Assembly: GCF_002865645.1 (NCBI RefSeq)
Contig: NW_020194589.1
Location: 1,410,812 to 1,474,811 of the forward strand
Source: Hyaloscypha bicolor E
Taxonomy: Eukaryota > Ascomycota > Leotiomycetes > Helotiales > Hyaloscyphaceae
Direction of reading: 5' to 3'
DNA: 64,000 nucleotides
In this document: positions 57,610-64,000 of the stretch, in pieces
Layout of the letters: each line of letters starts with the position of its first letter
Numbering within the stretch: position 1 is the first letter of the stretch
Program-made: the position numbers and the translations under genes
The notes under the pieces: model-generated
The model's database searches: none
What the model was told of the DNA's origin: nothing
The model's input: only the letters and a program-made list of their open reading frames with translations

Positions 57610-60600
57610 TTACCTCCCCCTTTATAATAAGCTTGTCCCCGAGCTTTATACAAGCCATTAATCTATCTAATTTCGTACTATACTCCTTCCCAAAGTAAAA
57701 CTAGCATCTCGGATATAGATATTATATACGAAAGGCCGGCGCCTTTGCTATATAACCTAGGAGGGTTTATTATTATTTCCGTATAGTTCTAGATAAGTAT
57801 TATTTTTTATATAATCTAGCTAGTATTACAGGTTTTGTAAAGATCCTGGTATATTAATATTATTATTATAAAAACTCTATAAAACCAGGAGGCTATTACT
57901 TAGTACCGAAGCTAGATACTATACTAGATCTTTATCCTAGCTAATTCACTGAATTCTATACTTTAGCCTATTTCTTACTAGCTTAACTATAATAACCCGT
58001 TTAATACTATACTTTTGTTTACTATTCTCTAGTATTAATAGGGGCGGTTCCGGGTTCGCTTAACTTAGTAGAGGATTCTAGGGATCTTTTTATAGCTTTT
58101 TTATATAGAAAACTAGATATATCTTTATGGTTTCCGGCAGTTTTAGGAGGAATGAGTAGCTATACTATTCTAGAATCTCAAATGGGCCCTCTATTTAGTT
58201 CCCTAGCTTCCGGCTCGGATAATCGGACTTCTAGTGCTTTATAGTAACCTATACTTTATTCCCTACTTTGAAATTAATTAGACGGCGGTATTTATTGGCT
58301 TATACCGTATATTATTCCTGTACTTGCTTTATATAGCCTTAGGCAAGTTACTATAATTTATATAATTAATTTACTAATACTTTAGCTTTATCCCTATTTA
58401 GCTTCTCTTTGGGTAAGTTAGCTTTAATAGGAGAGTTCTAGTCCAGAGAGATACGAGGCTCGTAGCCCTTTTTAGTTATAAATAGGGACTAGCTAATAGT
58501 TTCATACTAAAGAGAGGCTTATTAATAATTAATTATAGTAACCTATTTGTCCTAGTTATCCTGGTAATAGTTAATATACGAGCATAATCTCTAATTAAAG
58601 TACTAATTAATAATCTCCATTTATCTGTCTATTTGGGGGTAATTAGCTATAAAGAGCTTGAGCTTTATACTAATTCTCGTATAGAATTCGCTCCAAAAAT
58701 CGGATATAAATTGGGATCCCCGATCTAATATAATTATTTCTGGAATACCTACTTAGTATATTATATAGAGTAAAAACAGAAGTACTAGCTACTTGGCTAT
58801 AATTATATCTTATACGGAAATCGTAATTAGGTGCTTGGATAAGCGATCTATAAATATAATAACTATATTATAGCCCGATTTGCTTTCTGAATAGCTCTTA
58901 AAGTTTATAATAATATACTACTAGGGGTAATTAGGAACTAGAAGGGGATAAAGCAAATCAGGCTTCTTATTTCTGGGTATATATAATCTCCTATAGATAT
59001 AGTAATTATTATAGTATTAATTAATATCTTTACTTATAGATGGCTAGTAATATTATTTCTTTAATAGCTATTAGAGCTTTATATATCCAGAATATCCAGA
59101 AAGGGATTTATTATATACTTTACAGATTAGGGCAGTCCGTAAAGATAGTCCGGGGGTTATTTTGTTCTCCGTAATATAGAGTCTTCTATAGTATAAAAGG
59201 AGGCCGTCTTATAGTATCTAGATATTACTTTTGGCTTAGGCTATTATATATAGCTTTTCTAGATCCGGTAATATATAATTATTCTATAGGATCTTGTCTA
59301 TAAGTTATAAACTACTATATTCGGCAGGAGCCTCTAATAGTACTTCTATAGGGGCTACTATAGTAGAGTCTACTAGTAAAGCTTCTAAGAGAATATTTTT
59401 TTCTAGGGGAATTATACCTCTAATAGAAATATTCTCCTCCGGAAAATCTTTAGTATATACTTGGTTTTTAGGACCGAATTCCGGATTAAGTAAGCCGACC
59501 TTATAGAGTATTACTATAAGCTACAAGTTATAGATAATCTCCGGATTAATCTTATTTTTGGGAAGAAGTACTTGAGTTTATAGCTTCTCCTTAATCTGGT
59601 CCTAAATATTTATTTTATCTTATCTTTATAATAAAATATCTGCTCGCTCGTTTGATTTTCCAGAATAATATATAAGCTTAAAGTAATAGCAGAATAAGAG
59701 CTTAGCCTATCTAGCTTATTAAAAAGAGAGCTTCTTGGTAGTTATAAAGTACTTCAAGGTATAGTAATCAGAATAGATCTTAAAGGGAGTATCCTAAAGG
59801 CCTTCTAGCTCAGCTCTTTATTCCTCTAGTACTCGAACTATAGCAAGTATCTCCTTATTATATATATTATAATTAAGTTCTACCGAGAGTATAGTTTTAG
59901 AAAAATAAGCTATAGGATACTAAAGGCCTGTTTCTGGGTCTTATTAAGAGAGTAGGCCAGTAACTACTCCTTTAGATATATCTATTTCTACTATTATAAG
60001 CAGATCTGGATTATAGTATTATAAAACTGGAATAGAAATTATAGCTTTCTTTAGGCAGGTAAAAGCTTCTCGGTATTACTCGGATTATTTAAAGGAAATA
60101 CCCTTTTTTATAAGTAAGATAAGAGGTCTAGTAATCCGTCTATACTCTCTAATAAAGTATCTATAAAAGTTATAGAAGCCGAGAAAGAACTAAATACTCT
60201 TGATTATCTTTAGAAATTACTAGTTATATATTACTTTAACTTTATTAGAATCTATTTTAATACTAGATATAGAGATAATAAAGCCTAAGTACTTTATATA
60301 TATAACTTTAAATTCCGATTTCTTAATATTTACTTGGAGGCCGGTAAGATATAAGCGGTCTAGTACTTTTTATATATACTATTTATACTTTACTAGGTCC
60401 TTTAAGTAAATGAGAATATTATTAAGGTATACTATATAAAAGTTATCTAGATACTTAAAGAGTATATTATTTATATAGTATTAATATATAGCCGGGCTAT
60501 TTATAAGGCTTTCCCAGAGGATATTATATTTATATACTCTATAGTAGGTACGGAATATTATTAGCTCCTGAGAATCCGGATCTATAGCTATATAATAGAA

Positions 60601-63600
60601 AGCTTAGTAGATATCTAATTTGGTATAGATCTTGGCCTTAGATAATTAACTTAAAGTCTTATTAATAAGGGAAAGGGGATATTAATTCTTCCGGGTAATA
60701 TTATTTAAATAGCGGAAATTAATATAGAAGCATAAACCTCCGTTTGCTTTCTTTATAAAAAGAACTAGTAAAATAAAGAGAATCTAACTAGCTTTAATAA
60801 AGCCCTTAGCCAGATTATCTTCCAAGAAATGCTTGATTTCTAGAAGCTCTTGAGTAGACTACTACCGGAGGGATTAATATCTAATACTTTTGGTTCTCTT
60901 TAGGCCTTTAATCTGAATCTTATAATTATATAGTCTATAGAGAGAAAGGGTATTAGATTTCTTCTTAGAGAAAACAGAGATATATTTCTTGAGTTCTGGG
61001 GGTAATATTCTCTATAGCTACTAAAGCTCTATTTCTCCCGGTTATTAATCCTCTGGGCCAGGAATAGCTTCTTTTTTCCGAGCTTTAAGCTCCTTATTAA
61101 TTTTGTAGATAGAGATTTAACTAATAATATTATTTTCTCTCTTAGCTATATAGTTAAATACTATAGAAATAAGAATAGCTAGGTCTAATATTTGCTCTTT
61201 ATTAAGGACCTCTTCCTGCTTCTTTGGCTTTTGCTTAAGTATTATATCTTAATTAGGCTATAGAAACTCCTTTTCCATAATCTTATATAATTTCCTCTAA
61301 TTAGTCTGAAAGGAGGAAGACTGCTTTAGAATAGAAGGTTTCCAGGAATAGCTTATAATAGAATCTCATTAATTAGTATCCTTTTAATACTTCTTATTAG
61401 ATTGCTTCTCTAGCTATTACTATAAAGTACTAATAATATAATCGAATTATATAGATTTAGGCTTATTCTTTAGCTATATAAGCTTATGTTTTCTGTAATT
61501 AACTAGAATATTAATATATACTACCTATTTCCTACTAAGGATAGTATTATAATCTCTAAGATTTAGGATAATTATAGGTATATTAATACTTCGTCCGTTA
61601 ATTAGAAGTAAGACTTCTATATATTTCTTAGCAAACTTAGCTGGCTTTCCGTTAAAACCGTATATAGTATAAGGTAAGAGAAGAAGTTATGGTTCTATTT
61701 CCAAGAATTACTCTATAAGTTAAATAAGCTTTATATTAATAAAAGTATAACTATTAGCTCCGGTATTAATAAGGGAAAAAGACTTGATTTCTAATCTATT
61801 TATACTAATAGTATAGGGTATTATAAGAGTATCTCCTCCTATTAGACGAGTTAAGTTAATCTCTACTAAATCTATACTATAAGCCCCTAAAATAGAGACT
61901 TTCTTTAGAGGTACTCATTTCCCGGTTCTATACTAGAATTAGAGCTCGAATTCTCCGAATACTTTATTAGAATAGTATACTTCGGTAGAATAGGAACTAA
62001 GCCCGGCTTAATTCTAGAAAGAGCTATCTTGGTTTCCTTATTATATAGAACCGGATAGTATCTAATATAGTGGCCGAACTCGTTATAGTTATAGTACTTA
62101 ATAGTTAAGAGATCCTCGGTCTTTATAGGATATTACTTGTATTTATAAGAAGATATATACTTAATAAGAGCAGTTAATATAGGCTTCTTGGGCTTCTTCT
62201 TAGGAATATATAAGGATATAGTACCAGAAGTAAACTTGGCTGGGATAGCTCCTGCCTTTTTATATTTCTTAGTCTTCTTATATATAGCCTTAATCTACTA
62301 ATTATTAGTAGTATAATACTAAATAAAGCAAGTAGTATTAATAGAAGAATTATTATAGTATATATATACTGACTTCTGGAGCTTTAGTAAGAGCTTCTTA
62401 TTTAGTTTATACTTAATATCTTAAAGACTAATACCGCCTTCTATAAATAGTTATAAGAAGAGAGTATAGAACTCCTAAAATACTTGACTAGAGTATATTT
62501 AAAGCTTACTAAAGTTATAGCGAGTATTCTATATCTTATTAGAGTTAGAGTATAGCTTTTTTAGGTAGGAGTAAAGCTCTAAGAGCTAATAGTACCAATT
62601 CGGACTATCTTTATCTATATAAGGATTAGTTAGGGCAAGAGTATTACCGGTAAGTTTACTAGAAATATAGATAATCTTGAGATCCTCTAAGGAATATAAA
62701 TTAGTATTTCCTTATAGCTTATTCTTAACCTGAACTAGCTAGTTATTAAAGGCAGTATAATCTCTAGTAAAGAAAGTTAGATCTGGGAGCTTAGTAATTC
62801 TAGTATCTCTAAAGAAAGTATAAGATATAGGGAATCCTGGACAGGAATAAGTAGGAAATAGTTCGGAATTCTTTTAAGAGGGATTCGGAATAGCCGGAGC
62901 GGGCAGAGCAGAAATAGTTAGAGCTACTATAAGCCGATTTACTATAGCCATATAGTACTTAATATTATTCTCGAGCTTGGTATTATAGAGCTTAGTATTC
63001 TCGAAAATAGCTTTATTATAGCTATAGGTATTCTTATATAAAATAGCTCTTTAGATATTTTCCTAGTAACTCTTTATAATAATATTAATATCTAAGAGTA
63101 AGGTATCGGGTTCCTTGGCCCATTTATATAACTCTCCGGCAATAATATAGTCTTTAGTCTCTAGAAGCTTTATAATAAAAGCAGAGGGTTCTATTTCTAT
63201 AGACTTATCTATAAATTCTCTAGGAATACTAACGGGACATTTGGTTCGGGAAGGGCCACTAACGGAATAACCTAAACTAGCAGGAGCTTTACCAGAAGCC
63301 TTGGCGGAAGTTAATATGGTTCCTGGTTATGTGATATTCTAGGAAATCGACTTATTATATTTTTCCTTTATTATATTCTCTCTAGTAGTCTCGTTACCGG
63401 CATATATATAGGGCCTATAAGGTTATAGGATAGGACTTGAGGGTAGTAGTTAGGTTACTGGCCTATAAGTGCCTATTACTCTAGGACTTGGTTAAAGAGT
63501 AGCCTTTATTCGAGATTCTTTAATTTTCGGGTTTTCGGGGGAATTTCTAATATATTACTAGTATATATTTATAAAGGTATAAATACCTGATTTCTCTAAG

Positions 63601-63749
63601 GGTTCTAAAGCTTTTTGCTTTTATTATTCTGGAGTCTATTACTTGTATTTCTGAGGTTCTATCGTTTTGGCGGTACCTATATTACTAATAGTTCTGAATT
63701 GGTTTATTTGAAATCCTCTATAGGATTAAAGGGAGTGAGCTTTGAATAC

Positions 63750-63987
63750 TATTACGGGTATAGTATTCAGGGCTTGGAAAGCAAGGTAAAAGGTCCTTTA
63801 CAAAAACGATTTAAAGCTAAAGAAGGGAAAACTAGAATATAGGAGGCTGCAAAAAAATATATATACCCTATAGTATACTAGTCCCGAAGGGGCTAGCTTT
63901 CTAAATATCTCTAGTATATTCCAAGCATATTTCCCTAGCGAGGCGGCCATATTACGTGTGCCTAGGAGGCATCTGGGAATCGTAATA
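63750..63987 (-). repeat. LTR of the 6.6-kb gypsy element (5' LTR)
   Basis: Same length as 57372-57609 and closely similar, with differences mostly C/T or G/A. The target duplication GCTAT follows, and the final 8 bases of the window resume the interrupted host element. I could not identify a clear tRNA primer-binding site next to it. Confidence 0.9.
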
Positions 63988-64000
63988 GCTATATTCTTAT

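Larger units (their letters stand above)
57372..63987 (-). mobile_element. Complete Ty3/gypsy LTR retrotransposon, 6.6 kb, RIP-inactivated
   Basis: Two 238-bp LTRs (57372-57609 and 63750-63987) bound the element, and GCTAT is present on both sides (57367-57371 and 63988-63992). The polypurine tract (minus strand, 57610-57625) adjoins the left LTR, so it is minus-oriented. From right to left the minus strand carries a gag region with a CCHC knuckle whose three cysteines read as tyrosine (62052-62099) and an aspartic protease with NTGA in place of DTGA (61741-61790). Next come reverse transcriptase with YLNN in place of YLDD (60418-60429) and integrase with the two Asp motifs FIDRLSK (about 58834) and LDRGSQFISDFW (about 58690-58730). 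All frames hold many stops. The substitutions are C-to-T/G-to-A type, as in RIP. Confidence 0.92.

Overview
The window looks like a scaffold piece from a filamentous ascomycete (Pezizomycotina). The genes have short introns (mostly 45-90 nt) with GT..AG ends and CTAAC/CTGAC-like branch sites. Gene families are typical of such fungi: Zn2Cys6 regulators, a PTH11-like receptor, a Dal5-type MFS permease, GH114, type-B carboxylesterase and small secreted proteins. Several transposons carry heavy C-to-T/G-to-A decay of the repeat-induced point mutation (RIP) type. A Leotiomycete is my guess, but the sequence does not prove it.

Layout. 1-9.2 kb is a transposon-rich border. It holds the 3' end of an Hsp70-like gene and a complete non-autonomous LTR element (850-2446, 5-bp target duplication) whose two LTRs show very different RIP levels. 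A second truncated copy at 4666-5714 is hit by two short insertions. A pair of related AT-rich inverted-terminal repeats flanks a secreted Ser/Thr-rich protein gene (6535-7715). 10-18 kb carries a 4-exon tyrosinase, a foldback element with a 7-bp minisatellite, a Zn2Cys6 regulator, a metallophosphoesterase and a glutathione S-transferase. 19.6-20.6 kb is a 994-bp palindrome made of two head-to-head copia-type LTR + primer-binding-site + gag-start units. Its arms look identical and show no RIP, which is the most unusual structure here.

21-29 kb is repeat- and relic-rich: hAT-like MITEs with 8-bp target duplications, TA-flanked MITEs, a solo LTR, telomere-like motifs, a small cysteine-containing secreted protein and a frameshifted membrane-protein relic. 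29-53 kb is the gene-dense core: PTH11-like receptor, carboxylesterase, membrane protein, a regulator-like protein without an evident zinc cluster, MFS permease, C2H2 zinc-finger protein, CorA/Alr-type Mg2+ transporter, a fructosyl-amine-oxidase-like pseudogene with two frameshifts, GH114 polygalactosaminidase and a Zn2Cys6/fungal_trans regulator.

53.4-64 kb is a RIP-decayed AT-rich block. A complete Ty3/gypsy element (57372-63987, 238-bp LTRs, target duplication GCTAT) has inserted into the gag of an older plus-strand element. Next to that lies the integrase/chromodomain end of a further minus-strand chromovirus.

The protein genes do not form one obvious biosynthetic cluster; they read as ordinary and accessory genes set between repeat blocks. 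Exon coordinates below were worked out by eye from splice motifs, reading-frame continuity and recognised protein motifs. No alignment or database search was run.
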